19,489 nucleotides of DNA from Tannerella sp. oral taxon 808 (GTDB lineage Bacteria; Bacteroidota; Bacteroidia; Bacteroidales; Tannerellaceae). The stretch is taken from positions 1 to 19,489 of the forward strand of contig MIQB01000036.1 in NCBI GenBank assembly GCA_002890585.1, written 5' to 3'. Every line of letters begins with the position of its first letter. The first letter of the stretch is position 1. The notes below the pieces were generated by a model. The model saw only the letters and a program-made list of their open reading frames with translations, searched no databases and was not told the origin of the DNA. The translations under genes and the position numbers were made by a program. Shown piece by piece: positions 1 through 8,033 of this stretch.

Positions 1-59
1 AACATTCGGACACATAACAATAGACTCCAAACAAAAGACCGTGCGACAATCTCAAGTAA

Positions 60-952
60 AAGTCTTTCCATTCTCCGAGAAAGTCTTCTCATTCAAGTAC
101 TCCTTCCACTGCTCATGCCATTGCGCTAACAGCCGGCAAACTGTTTTTTATCGGATTGTGTAAGCTGCAGGCCAATTTCCTTCAACGCAATAGAGGCCGG
201 ATGTTTGGGATGCTTGATGAGCAACTGCCTGATATGCTTTATTTGATGGTATTGGCAATATTGGTAAGGAATTGCCCCAAGGCCGTTTCTTTAACGTGAG
301 TTCGATGTAAGCAATTCATTCGCCGATATAGGAATGGAACTCCCTTGCACGAGGTCTGCAAGCCTGCTTGCAGGGTGTCTACAAGCTACCTCGCAGGCGG
401 TCTGCAAGCCATTGGGAAGGGTGTCTTCCCCGAGGCGGGGAAATGGATTTCTTACATCGAACTCACCTTCTTTAGCGGACGGTCTATCAGAAATGACACC
501 GTTGACCCGGCTCACTTGCCTTTTGAGGTAGGCTATTCCCGAGAGGTAATCTTCTATACGCTCCTTTCGATAAATGAAGCTGAAATGAAGGACGCGATGG
601 GTCGCTACATCCATGAAAAGTACTACGCCAAAGTTTCTACTCCAGTATGTGGTATCCATTTGAAACGCCACAGTTCGAGGTGCTATAGAGGTAGAACTGA
701 GAGGGCAACTTTTCATCCGACGCTTTACTGTATGTAGAACAGGATATTCCTAATCGTTCTGTGATCTGTGAGATGGTATATGTGCCTTCAGCGTAGTATC
801 GATGAACCACCGAAGAATCCACATGCAAACGACCGCTAAAGTAGTGTGTACAGCTATGGCAAAACCTATAAGATGTACCATTTCGTGTGCCCTTACGAAT
901 CACCTCTTTTGACCCACAATGAGAGTACTTTTTTTCGAGTTTGATCTCTCAT
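60..952 (-). pseudogene. Degenerate DDE transposase (IS256-like, Zn-binding variant), interrupted
   Basis: This is a broken transposase that reads leftwards in several frames. The first part (about 948-640) has a damaged zinc-ribbon start (HCGS, then FCHSC about 20 residues later) and a helix-turn-helix (TISQITERLGIS). The frame then shifts to about 710-470, which contains the catalytic-core start MDTTYWSRNFGVV and ends in VISD, matching the two Asp positions of the DDE core of this transposase type. After an inserted element (294-467) the family sequence resumes at about 280-190 with IPYQYCQYHQIKHIRQ, and shifts again at about 130-75 with LAQWHEQWKEYL. At least three frameshifts and internal stops make it inactive. 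The third acidic residue is not visible, so the end may lie outside the window. The family name comes from motif recall, not from a search. Confidence 0.75.
294..467. mobile_element. MITE-like element with 16-bp terminal inverted repeats and 7-bp target duplication
   Basis: GTGAGTTCGATGTAAG at 296-311 and its exact reverse complement at 451-466 bound the element. The direct repeat TTCTTTA lies immediately outside at 287-293 and 468-474, as expected of a target-site duplication. The host transposase remnant continues on both sides, which supports insertion into a pre-existing gene. The interior encodes nothing recognisable. It contains a 46-bp direct repeat (GGTCTGCAAGCC at 353 and 399; GGGTGTCT at 373 and 419) and a palindrome CTGCAAGC-CT-GCTTGCAG at 356-373. 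It is probably a non-autonomous derivative of an IS whose ends carry this repeat; I cannot name the parent. Confidence 0.7.
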
Positions 953-1118
953 AATACTAGATATTACATATACATGTATCACAGTGTATTATTGCCCCTC
1001 GCAGGAACATATTTGACCCTTAAGCCCAAGTATACCATTGTTGGAGCTCGGAAAAATGAAATTGGTGATGATCTTTGGCCTCTACAGATCGCGCTCAATG
1101 TGAGGTGGACGGAAAAGC

Positions 1119-1177
1119 GAAAAACAAAACGTCCTGCTGGGCGATAGGGAGCGGTTCCCTTTTTGCCCAGCAGGACG
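1119..1177 (-). terminator. Intrinsic terminator of rho
   Basis: A perfect 13-bp stem CGTCCTGCTGGGC (1130-1142) pairs with 1165-1177. A smaller nested stem AGGGA/TCCCT sits in the loop. On the minus strand the hairpin is followed by a T-rich tract (1129-1119). It lies about 40 bp after the rho stop codon. The stretch between it and the transposase remnant (about 953-1118) shows nothing I recognise. Confidence 0.8.
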
Positions 1178-1217
1178 TATTCGTTTGGACAGGCGAGCAC
1201 CTGTCTCCCAGCCCTAC

Positions 1218-3224
1218 TTACCCATTCATCGAGGCGAGAAGCTCGGCGTTGTTGGCGGTAAGCTCCATCTGCTTCTTGACGAACTCCATCGCCTCAATGG
1301 TGTTCATGTCAGCGAGGTAATTGCGGAAGATGAAGAGGCGGTTGCGGGTGCTCTCGTCTTGCAACAGGTCGTCACGGCGAGTGCTGGAGGCTTGGATGTC
1401 AACGGCAGGGTAGACGCGCCGGTTGGCCAGCTTGCGATCGAGCTGAAGCTCCATGTTGCCCGTGCCCTTGAATTCTTCAAAGATGACGTCGTCCATCTTC
1501 GACCCCGTATCGGTCAGGGCGGTGGCGAGGATGGTGAGGCTGCCGCCATGCTCAATGTTGCGAGCTGCACCGAAGAAGCGTTTGGGCTTTTGCAACGCGT
1601 TGGCCTCCACACCACCGGAGAGGATCTTTCCCGAAGCCGGCTGCACGGTGTTGTAGGCGCGAGCCAGGCGGGTGATGGAGTCGAGCAGGATGACAACGTC
1701 GTGACCGCATTCCACCATGCGTTTGGCCTTGTTGAGCACGATCTCGGCGATCTTGACGTGGCGGTCGGCGGGTTCGTCAAACGTGGAGGCGATAACTTCA
1801 GCATCTACGCTGCGCGCCATGTCAGTCACCTCCTCGGGGCGCTCATCGATGAGCAGGATGATCATGTAGACCTCCGGGTGATTAATGGCGATGGCGTTAG
1901 CAATGTCTTTCAGGAGCATCGTTTTACCCGTCTTGGGTTGTGCCACGATGAGGCCGCGCTGACCCTTGCCGATGGGCGAGAAAAGGTCGACGACACGCAC
2001 GGCGTAGGGGTCGTAAACTTTGGGCGAGCGGCGCTCGGTGAGGTTGAATTTTTCGTTCGGGAAAAGCGGCGTGAGGTGGTCGAAGGGGACACGGTCGCGC
2101 ACTTCTTCAGTCGGGCGGCCGTTGATGGTGTCTACCTTGACGAGCGGGAAGTATTTCTCCCCTTCGCGCGGCGGGCGGATGGGCCCCTCCACGAGGTCGC
2201 CGGTGCGGAGTCCGAAGAGCTTGATTTGTGAGGCGGAGACATAGACGTCGTCCGGTGAGGCGAGGTAGTTGTAGTCCGATGAACGGAGGAATCCGTAGCC
2301 GTCGGGGACGATCTCCAAGACGCCCGTGGCCGTGAGTATGCCGTCGAAATCATAGAGTGGTGGGGGCGGCACGGCGGGGGCATTTTCGCGCAGGTTGGGG
2401 TTGCCAGCTCGCTGCCCCGGCTGACGTTTCTTGGGGTCGTTTGAGGGCTTTTCCTTCGGCTGCGGCGTGGAGGGTTGCATGGGCAGCACCTGATCGAGCA
2501 CGGAGTTCGTGTCCGTGGTGTGCTTAAAGATGGTGCGCTTCGGATCCGCGCTGACCGTCGGCGTGGCCGGTGTCTCTTTCACCTCAGGTGCAGCTCCCGA
2601 CTCGGGTTTATCCGGCGTCTCTGCCTCGGGCACGGTGGGTGCTTCTGCCACCTCCATCGGCTGAGCGATGGGCTGCGGTTCGGCCGCGGGCGTGTCCTCA
2701 GCCTCCAGCATCGGCTCGGTAGCCAAGATGGGCTCCGTATCGACCGGCTGCTCCTCGACGGGTTTCTTCTTCGGTGGACGGCCCGGCCCGCGACGCTTCA
2801 CGGCAGGTTTCTCGGCCGTTTTCTTCTCCTTCTCAGCCGGTTTTTCCTCGGCATCGATTTCCTGCACCTCTTCCGGCTTCTTCTTGGGTGGGCGGCCCGG
2901 CCCGCGACGCTTCACAACAGGCTTTTCGGCCTCTTTCTCTTTTGCCGTTTCCTTCTTCTCTTTCTTTTCTGCGGCAGTCTCAGACGTCTCTGCTGGTGGA
3001 TTTTTCGGCGGCCGTCCGGGTTTGCGGCGCGGCTTCGTTTCCGACTTCTGAGCCTCTTTTTCTTTTTGCATACCGGCTACTGAGACGGCCTGTTGGTCAA
3101 GGATAAGGTAGATCAGCGCTTGCTTGTCAATGCCTTTGATCTCGCCAAGCCCCAACTCAGTTGCGATCGTTTGCAGTTTGGGGAGTTCCATGTCTGTCAG
3201 TTCGACAATGTTGTATTTAACCAT
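1218..3224 (-). CDS. rho: Transcription termination factor Rho with long AT-hook insert
   Basis: Hexameric RNA-dependent ATPase/translocase that ends transcription of untranslated RNA. Residues 1-47 form the Rho N-terminal helical domain. Residues 50-285 are a low-complexity Lys/Glu/Pro/Ala-rich insert with three AT-hook-like motifs: RRKPGRPPK at 66-74 and RRGPGRPPKKK at 106-116 and 144-154. The cold-shock-like RNA-binding domain spans about 297-370. The RecA-type motor follows, with P-loop AQPKTGKT (428-435), LIDERPEEV (458-466), Walker B VILLDS (511-516), the Q/R-loop region SGGVEANALQKPKRFFG (536-552) and conserved FKGTGNMEL (585-593). At 668 residues it is much longer than E. coli Rho (about 420), all because of the insert. 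Such inserts are usual in Bacteroidetes, and one in Bacteroides has been tied to phase separation. It appears monocistronic, with its own promoter and terminator. Confidence 0.97.
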   Translation of the reverse strand: MVKYNIVELTDMELPKLQTIATELGLGEIKGIDKQALIYLILDQQAVSVAGMQKEKEAQKSETKPRRKPGRPPKNPPAETSETAAEKKEKKETAKEKEAEKPVVKRRGPGRPPKKKPEEVQEIDAEEKPAEKEKKTAEKPAVKRRGPGRPPKKKPVEEQPVDTEPILATEPMLEAEDTPAAEPQPIAQPMEVAEAPTVPEAETPDKPESGAAPEVKETPATPTVSADPKRTIFKHTTDTNSVLDQVLPMQPSTPQPKEKPSNDPKKRQPGQRAGNPNLRENAPAVPPPPLYDFDGILTATGVLEIVPDGYGFLRSSDYNYLASPDDVYVSASQIKLFGLRTGDLVEGPIRPPREGEKYFPLVKVDTINGRPTEEVRDRVPFDHLTPLFPNEKFNLTERRSPKVYDPYAVRVVDLFSPIGKGQRGLIVAQPKTGKTMLLKDIANAIAINHPEVYMIILLIDERPEEVTDMARSVDAEVIASTFDEPADRHVKIAEIVLNKAKRMVECGHDVVILLDSITRLARAYNTVQPASGKILSGGVEANALQKPKRFFGAARNIEHGGSLTILATALTDTGSKMDDVIFEEFKGTGNMELQLDRKLANRRVYPAVDIQASSTRRDDLLQDESTRNRLFIFRNYLADMNTIEAMEFVKKQMELTANNAELLASMNG

Positions 3225-3459
3225 TTGTGTGATGAATAAAAAAGTGGGGGGAGCGGGTGGCTATTACAGCTCTTTAGGCTGTGCCGGGGGGGCGCCTATA
3301 CCGAAGGGATATATGCGCACATCCTTCAGCAGTATTGTGTTTCCCCGCTTGATGATGTATCAATTAATAATAGTGTGAGCTGGATTGCTTTTATGCCCTC
3401 CCCGCTTTTTGATTGACGTAGTAAAAGATGTTGTAAACGTGGGGAGGATGAAGCGGGGG

Positions 3460-3489
3460 CAAATGTAAATCTTTCACTCAGACGCCAAA
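3460..3489 (-). promoter_or_regulatory. rho promoter, Bacteroidetes type
   Basis: On the minus strand there is a -33 TTTG (3489-3486), an 18-bp spacer and a perfect -7 box TACATTTG (3467-3460). This implies a leader of roughly 230 nt before the rho start codon. The leader contains a possible stem pairing CCTCCCC (around 3442-3448) with GGGGAGG (around 3399-3405). Rho is known to be autoregulated in some bacteria, so a long leader is plausible, but regulation is an inference. The rest of the 3225-3614 gap (3491-3614) holds no gene, and I saw no clear terminator for the helicase. Confidence 0.65.
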
Positions 3490-3614
3490 ATCAGGAGAGC
3501 ACCCGCATCAAAATGACAGAGATCAAAAACTGACGCGCGGAGCTTTCCATCGATTGCTCTGATTAGTCCTTCGGTTTGCAAATCATTTCCGACCGGCTAT
3601 AAATCGGACGATTG

Positions 3615-5063
3615 TCAGAACGTTTCTGATTCCCCTCCTCCTGCCTCGAAAGCCGGTGGCAGGTTGACGAGGTAAAGCCGACCCGTGGCGCGCGTCACGG
3701 CGGTGTATAGCCAACGGTAAAAGTCCTCCCCAAGCATCGCCTCCGTCAAGTAGCCGATGTCCAAGAACACATTTCGCCACTGCCCGCCCTGCGCCTTGTG
3801 GCAGGTGATGGCGTAGGCATACTTCGCCTGCACGGCGTTGAAAAACGGATCCTCCTTCATTCGTTTCATTCGCGTTGCCTTCGTCTTCACCTCTTTATAA
3901 TCTTCCAACACGGCGTAAAACAGCCGGTCGCTATCCTCCTTCGACAGCGTCGGCGACTCACTCCTGAGCGCATCTGTCAAGATCCGCAGCTCCACCTCCG
4001 CGGCATCGTCTTGGAAGCGCACCAGCACATCGGTGAAGTGAAAACCATACAGCTCAGTCGAACGTCGCACGCGCAGCACCTCCACGATCTCCCCATTGGC
4101 AATGAAGTTCGACTCCGGATCCTTTGCCCGCGACCAGCGGTAATAATTGTTTTTGACCACCATCAACCTTTCGCCTCGCTCGAGCTCCTCCTCCCGGCCG
4201 AGAATGTGCAACCTGATGCCGTTGTTATAGCGTGTTGCACGCTTATTCGATCGGCAAACCACGATCGTCTCGTCCACCCCATCGCTTCCGTAAGCCGACG
4301 CAATCTCTTCGATCAGCTCACTGCCCGTCACCTTGCTAATGTCGCGAAACCCCTTCAGCTGAAGCACCGGGAAGCGCGCCGTCCGCAGGCTCCGCAGCCC
4401 ATTGCGAATCAATGTGGCGTTAAACAAGATGCCCGAGTCCACATCCTGCCGCACGACCTCCGTGAGCGACACTTCATGCACCTCTAACCCATAGCTTCGG
4501 AGCCGCTCCACGCTCAGGGCCGGGCTCTCTCGCAGCATCACCGGCGGCAGCTGCGCCGAGTCGCCCGACAAAATCAGCCGGCAGCCCTTTCCCTCATCGT
4601 AGATATACTCCATCAAATCGTCCAACAGATGCCCACTCCCAAAGGCCTGCGCACCGGCCGTTTCGTTCGAGATCATCGAGGCCTCATCAACGATAAAGAG
4701 CGTGTCCTTGTGCATGTTGTTCGTCAATGAAAAGCTCCCGAAATCGTTTGAGAACGACTTCTGGCGATAGATCTTCTTGTGAATCGTAAACGCCTCCCGC
4801 TCGGCATACTCAGCAAACACCTTCGCCGCCCTGCCCGTAGGCGCCAGCAGCACGCTCGGCCTACCCATCGCCTGGAGGGCCTTCACCACAGCTCCAAGCA
4901 CGGACGTCTTGCCCGTCCCCGCGTAGCCCTTCACGAGCAACAGCGACCGGGGCGTGGTGGCTGCCGCAAAAGCAGCAATGGCCGCAATCGCTTTTTGCTG
5001 CTCTGCTGTAGGGTTATAAGGGAAATGTTCCGTGATCTGCTTATAGATGTATTTATCAAGCAT
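3615..5063 (-). CDS. RecD-like superfamily 1 DNA helicase / AAA-ATPase
   Basis: Probable ATP-dependent 5'-3' DNA helicase of the RecD/Dda type, 482 residues. It has Walker A GYAGTGKT (46-53), motif Ia LLAPTGRAAKV (72-82), Walker B FIVDEASM (123-130), motif III LILSGDSAQLPP (163-174), motif V TCHKAQGGQW (420-429) and motif VI YTAVTRAT (453-460). These are the ordered motifs of the family. The UvrD-like C-terminal part follows a short beta-rich insert (about 285-360), as in stand-alone RecD2-like helicases. It lacks the long N-terminal helix-hairpin-helix region of true RecD2, so I assign no symbol. The ATG at 5063 starts just before the conserved helical lead-in. It is transcribed alone, divergent from the 5168 gene cluster. 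Confidence 0.9.
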   Translation of the reverse strand: MLDKYIYKQITEHFPYNPTAEQQKAIAAIAAFAAATTPRSLLLVKGYAGTGKTSVLGAVVKALQAMGRPSVLLAPTGRAAKVFAEYAEREAFTIHKKIYRQKSFSNDFGSFSLTNNMHKDTLFIVDEASMISNETAGAQAFGSGHLLDDLMEYIYDEGKGCRLILSGDSAQLPPVMLRESPALSVERLRSYGLEVHEVSLTEVVRQDVDSGILFNATLIRNGLRSLRTARFPVLQLKGFRDISKVTGSELIEEIASAYGSDGVDETIVVCRSNKRATRYNNGIRLHILGREEELERGERLMVVKNNYYRWSRAKDPESNFIANGEIVEVLRVRRSTELYGFHFTDVLVRFQDDAAEVELRILTDALRSESPTLSKEDSDRLFYAVLEDYKEVKTKATRMKRMKEDPFFNAVQAKYAYAITCHKAQGGQWRNVFLDIGYLTEAMLGEDFYRWLYTAVTRATGRLYLVNLPPAFEAGGGESETF

Positions 5064-5092
5064 ACTCAGTCAGGTATGAATAATTTTTGCGA

Positions 5093-5126
5093 TAAAGGTA
5101 GACCTTTGAAAACTATCATACATTTG
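5093..5126. promoter_or_regulatory. Divergent promoter boxes between helicase and the 5168 cluster
   Basis: The plus strand has a perfect Bacteroidetes -7 box TACATTTG (5119-5126), about 42 bp before the ATG at 5168. The minus strand has a near match, TACCTTTA (5100-5093), 30 bp before the helicase ATG. Neither has a convincing -33 TTTG at 18-20 bp, so the assignment rests on the -7 boxes and position. Confidence 0.5.
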
Positions 5127-5167
5127 CCGCATAAAAACCAAACATTCAAAAATAAGTATACACGGAT

Positions 5168-5854
5168 ATGAGAATTACACTGAAAATCTTATTGGTTGCG
5201 GCGGTTGTGCTGCTAGCCTACATGTGTTACAGAAGCATCATGGGGCCGATTGAGTTTGAAAATGAGCGTACGGCTCGTGAAACAGCCATTGAGAATCGCC
5301 TGATTGAGATTCGGAAGGCTCAGATCGAGTATAAGAACAGAAACGGGCGCCACGCCGGATCGTTCGAAGAGCTGGCCAAGTTCCTGAATGAAGCCAAGCT
5401 GCCCTTCGTGATCAAAGAAGGCGTCCTGACCGACGATCAGATGGAGCATGGCATGACAGAAAAGAAAGCCGCTGACATCGTTCGCCGTGCACGCCAGACT
5501 GGCAACAACGACGAGGTGATCAAAAATGGCTTGCAAAACTTCCGCCGCGACACCATGTGGGTATTGGCTAAAGACACCCTGTTGGGCCCCAACTTCAATG
5601 TCGACTCCCTCGCCTACGTGCCGGTGAAAGGCGTCAACGCCAAGTTTGAGATGGATACGGCCACGCTGGAATCCTCCTCGGGCTATACGGTGAAAGTCTT
5701 CGAGTGCCGCGTCCCCTACGATGTCTATTTGGGCGACCTCAACAAGCAGCAGCTGGCTAACCTGAAAGACAAGATGCGCAAGATGAATAAGTACGAAGGC
5801 CTCAAAGTGGGCTCCGTGACGGAGATCAATAACAACGCCGGTAACTGGGAATAA
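5168..5854 (+). CDS. Membrane-anchored protein of unknown function
   Basis: 228 residues. Residues 4-23 form one hydrophobic segment after a short basic start (MRITLK), consistent with a signal anchor. The soluble remainder begins with a charged helix, then a segment IEYKNRNGRHAGSFEELAKF (about 58-77) that resembles the post-helix part of pseudopilin-like proteins. No catalytic motif and no lipobox are seen. It is the first gene of a cluster with the DUF3822 protein (9-bp gap) and rsmD. I recall similar neighbours in other Bacteroidales, but the function is not known to me. A pseudopilin relationship is only a guess from this local resemblance. Confidence 0.8.
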   Translation: MRITLKILLVAAVVLLAYMCYRSIMGPIEFENERTARETAIENRLIEIRKAQIEYKNRNGRHAGSFEELAKFLNEAKLPFVIKEGVLTDDQMEHGMTEKKAADIVRRARQTGNNDEVIKNGLQNFRRDTMWVLAKDTLLGPNFNVDSLAYVPVKGVNAKFEMDTATLESSSGYTVKVFECRVPYDVYLGDLNKQQLANLKDKMRKMNKYEGLKVGSVTEINNNAGNWE

Positions 5855-5863
5855 ACCGCGCAC

Positions 5864-6685
5864 ATGAGCCTTCGTGTTCCCGACTCGCTAACGGCGAGCC
5901 ATTCGGAAAACTACAGAACGTCTGTCCGGCTTTGGCCGGGCGGACTTTCTTTTTCCGGGGGGATCCCATCGGATGAGGGATCCTTTTTTTATGCAGAAAC
6001 GGAAGTGGACGCAGCGCAGCCCTACCTGCAAGCGCTCCGTGACCTCTTCCGCCAGCATCCGTTTCTCACCTACCCCTACGCCTCCGTGCGCGTCGTCATG
6101 AGCGAGCCGAATTACACATGGGTGCCGGAGGTGATCTATGAGGATGAGGCCAAGGAGCGCCTCTACCGTTTCTCTTTCGCTGGAGCCGTCGAGGAGGTGC
6201 TTGCGCAACCGTTGGAAGCGATGGAATCTGTGTTGCTTTTTGGCTTACGGCACGATCTGCATGAGTTCGTTTTACAAACGATCCACAATGCGCGGTGGGA
6301 ACACGGCCTCGCATCGTTGCTACAGCGTTGGCACGGCCACAGCCTGCGTGCACTACATGCTGAGGCGTATGCCATCGTGCACGATCGGACGATGGATGTC
6401 ACTTGCTTCGATCGGGGCGCCTTGCGCTTCCTTAACCGATTCGAGGTGGAGACGGACGACGACATCATGTATTACCTGCTTTACGCCTGGAAGCAGCTCT
6501 CGCTCGACCAGCGCAGCGACACGCTCACCCTGTCGGCCGTTGCATCGACGGCCTTCGACTTGAAAGAAAAGCTACAGACCTACCTGCGGAATATCCGTGT
6601 GGAGGCCATCGAAACCTTATACCGCACCGATGACCGCGAGGCCACCCTCGGCAACCAAGCGGAGGCAAATGCAGTGAACGCATGA
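5864..6685 (+). CDS. DUF3822 family protein
   Basis: 273 residues. The start of the domain is recognisable as NYRTSVRLWPGGLSFSGG (17-34) followed by FFYAETEV (42-49), the usual opening of DUF3822 proteins found upstream of rsmD in Bacteroidetes. The family has no established biochemical role; a link to ribosome or RNA metabolism is suggested only by linkage to rsmD. The gene starts 9 bp after the preceding stop and its stop overlaps the rsmD start as ATGA (6682-6685), which points to translational coupling. A terminator-like hairpin with seven T residues lies inside the coding sequence at 5961-5990. Confidence 0.85.
   Translation: MSLRVPDSLTASHSENYRTSVRLWPGGLSFSGGIPSDEGSFFYAETEVDAAQPYLQALRDLFRQHPFLTYPYASVRVVMSEPNYTWVPEVIYEDEAKERLYRFSFAGAVEEVLAQPLEAMESVLLFGLRHDLHEFVLQTIHNARWEHGLASLLQRWHGHSLRALHAEAYAIVHDRTMDVTCFDRGALRFLNRFEVETDDDIMYYLLYAWKQLSLDQRSDTLTLSAVASTAFDLKEKLQTYLRNIRVEAIETLYRTDDREATLGNQAEANAVNA
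5961..5990 (+). terminator. Terminator-like hairpin inside the DUF3822 coding sequence
   Basis: GGATCCC (5961-5967) and GGGATCC (5977-5983) form a perfect 7-bp stem with a 9-nt loop, followed at once by seven T residues (5984-5990). This has the form of an intrinsic terminator about 100 nt into the gene. It encodes conserved-looking residues (IPSDEGSFF), so it may be coincidental. If active it would lower expression of the 3' part of the gene and of rsmD. Confidence 0.4.
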
Positions 6686-7305
6686 GAATCATCCGAGGCA
6701 TCTACGGCCGCAGGCGCTTCCAAGTGCCAACCACTTTCAGCGCGCGCCCCACAACCGACTTTGCGAAGGAGAACCTCTTCAATGTGCTCGAAAACCTCGT
6801 CACGTGGCAGGATGTCCGCGCCCTCGACCTCTTTTCTGGCACGGGCAGCATCGCCTTCGAGCTGCTCTCGCGCGGATGCAACTCCGTGACGGCCGTTGAG
6901 GCCAACCGTGCACACGCAGCCTTCATCGCCGACGTGGCCCGGCGCCTATCCCCCGCCCCGGGCACTTTCACGCTGATCCGCGGCGACGCCTTCCGCTACC
7001 TCCGCACCGCCCCCGCCTTCCCGCTCATCTTCGCCGACCCCCCCTACAGCCTGCCGCGCCTCCCCGAGCTCCCCGAAACCATCTTAGGCGGCCAGCTGCT
7101 GTGCGCAGGCGGCCTCTTCATCCTTGAGCACCCCGGCACGTACGATTTTTCCACCCATTCCTGCTTCAGCGAGATGCGCGTCTACGGCGCCGTCCACTTC
7201 TCCCTCTTCCGCGCCCCGGAATTCCCGAAACACACCCTCGCCGACGCATCCACCCTTCGGAATCCCCCCGTCGGCTCAATTGCGGCCTCTTCGCGGACTG
7301 TTTAG
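6682..7305 (+). CDS. rsmD: 16S rRNA (guanine-N2)-methyltransferase RsmD
   Basis: SAM-dependent methyltransferase expected to modify G966 (E. coli numbering) of 16S rRNA. Seen: MRIIRGIYGRRRF at the start, the RPTTDFAKENLFN substrate-binding segment (22-34), SAM motif I ALDLFSGTGSIAFEL (47-61), acidic motif II VEAN (73-76), and catalytic motif IV ADPPY (116-120). The family normally ends close to the final strand HFSLF (173-177). Here the frame continues for about 30 more residues made from the flanking inverted repeat (7218 onward), so the native C-terminus was probably replaced by repeat sequence. The catalytic core is intact. It overlaps the upstream gene by 4 bp. Confidence 0.93.
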   Translation: MRIIRGIYGRRRFQVPTTFSARPTTDFAKENLFNVLENLVTWQDVRALDLFSGTGSIAFELLSRGCNSVTAVEANRAHAAFIADVARRLSPAPGTFTLIRGDAFRYLRTAPAFPLIFADPPYSLPRLPELPETILGGQLLCAGGLFILEHPGTYDFSTHSCFSEMRVYGAVHFSLFRAPEFPKHTLADASTLRNPPVGSIAASSRTV

Positions 7306-7334
7306 GTATACTTTCTATGCGAAACGATGCTTAG
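7218..7334 (+). repeat. Left copy of ~117-bp inverted repeat bounding array A
   Basis: It begins GGAATTCCCGAAACACACCC and is nearly identical to the reverse complement of 7806-7923; I count only about one indel and a handful of substitutions. Its first ~85 bp form the end of the rsmD reading frame. Weaker similarity extends a few bases further out (GCGCCCC beside GCCCC-T in the partner). Confidence 0.85.
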
Positions 7335-7857
7335 GCAGTATGATGAGTAATTCCATCTAATAGGAAGATCTCATATACACCCTGTTTGCTTTATCCCTTA
7401 TATAAAAACCTCCTATAGGCAGTGTGTAAGCACTTTCTTGCATCCGTAAAGAGCGCTTAGACATACTGCCTAACCATAGTTTTGTCTGAAAGTAATACTT
7501 ACACACCTTGCATAAGTATACCTCCCATCAAAAACTAAACATATACAGTTGTATGAAGTATTCCTTTCGTTGCAATCTATACTTAGACACAGTGTATGAG
7601 TATACTTTCCGCCGGATTTTATACTCATACACTATGACTGAGTATAAAATCCGGTGGCATTTGAACTGATACATTTGTATTAAGCGCATTTCCCGGTGTA
7701 ATCTATACCCACACTCAGTGTATAAGCATGCTTTCCGACGGATTTTATATCCATACACTATGACTAAGTATAGTTTCTGATGGAAATCTAATCCATACAG
7801 ACCGTCTAAGCATCGTTTCGCATAGAAAGTATACCCAAACAGTCCGCGAAGAGGCCG
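7287..7857. repeat. Array A: about 13 tandem 42-bp units with two dyads per unit
   Basis: Equivalent positions recur at 7329, 7371, 7413, 7455, 7497, 7539, 7581, 7623, 7665, 7707, 7749, 7791 and 7833, an exact 42-bp period. The units have diverged in sequence. The best-kept part alternates TATACT and AGTATA, so that dyad centres fall at about 7591, 7612 and 7633, 21 bp apart. Unit cores look like CATACACTATGACTGAG, and spacers like CTTTCCGCCGGATTTTAT. The outer units lie within the inverted repeats. There is no gene here: the minus-strand open frame is a consequence of a period divisible by three. Confidence 0.85.
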
Positions 7858-7923
7858 CAATTGAGCTGACGGGGGGATTCCGAAGGGTGGATGCGTCGGC
7901 AAGGGGTGTGTTTCGGGAATTCC
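7806..7923 (-). repeat. Right copy of ~117-bp inverted repeat bounding array A
   Basis: This is the reverse complement of 7218-7334 with very few differences, for example CCCCTTGCCG in place of CCCTCGCCG. The two copies are separated by 471 bp of array. No target-site duplication is seen outside the pair; the flanks themselves are weakly complementary. The stretch from here to the next promoter (7924-8033) holds no recognisable feature. Confidence 0.85.
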
Positions 7924-8033
7924 AGGGGCGAAATGCGCTGGCGGGGGCGTTTTTGGGGAGAATCCAGCGGTGGATGATCCAGCGGGCACATGGTCGGCGG
8001 CTCGTTACTGTGCGCGACTACAGATCCTGCTTC

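Noticed and set aside
294..467. Member of the 21-bp dyad array family
   Set aside because: It has palindromes and a 46-bp duplication, but the dyad centres (364.5, 422, 434) do not follow 21-bp steps.
1185..2231. 348-codon open frame antisense to rho
   Set aside because: Shadow of the GC-rich rho coding sequence; the rho protein is complete and conserved on the other strand.
3225..3460. Riboswitch in the rho leader
   Set aside because: The leader is long and has a possible stem, but I see no conserved riboswitch core.
7528..7989. Minus-strand open frame of 153 codons with 14-residue internal repeats
   Set aside because: It is array A read as protein. A 42-bp period is divisible by three, so an open frame repeats automatically; there is no start context or domain, and the frame runs into the inverted repeat.
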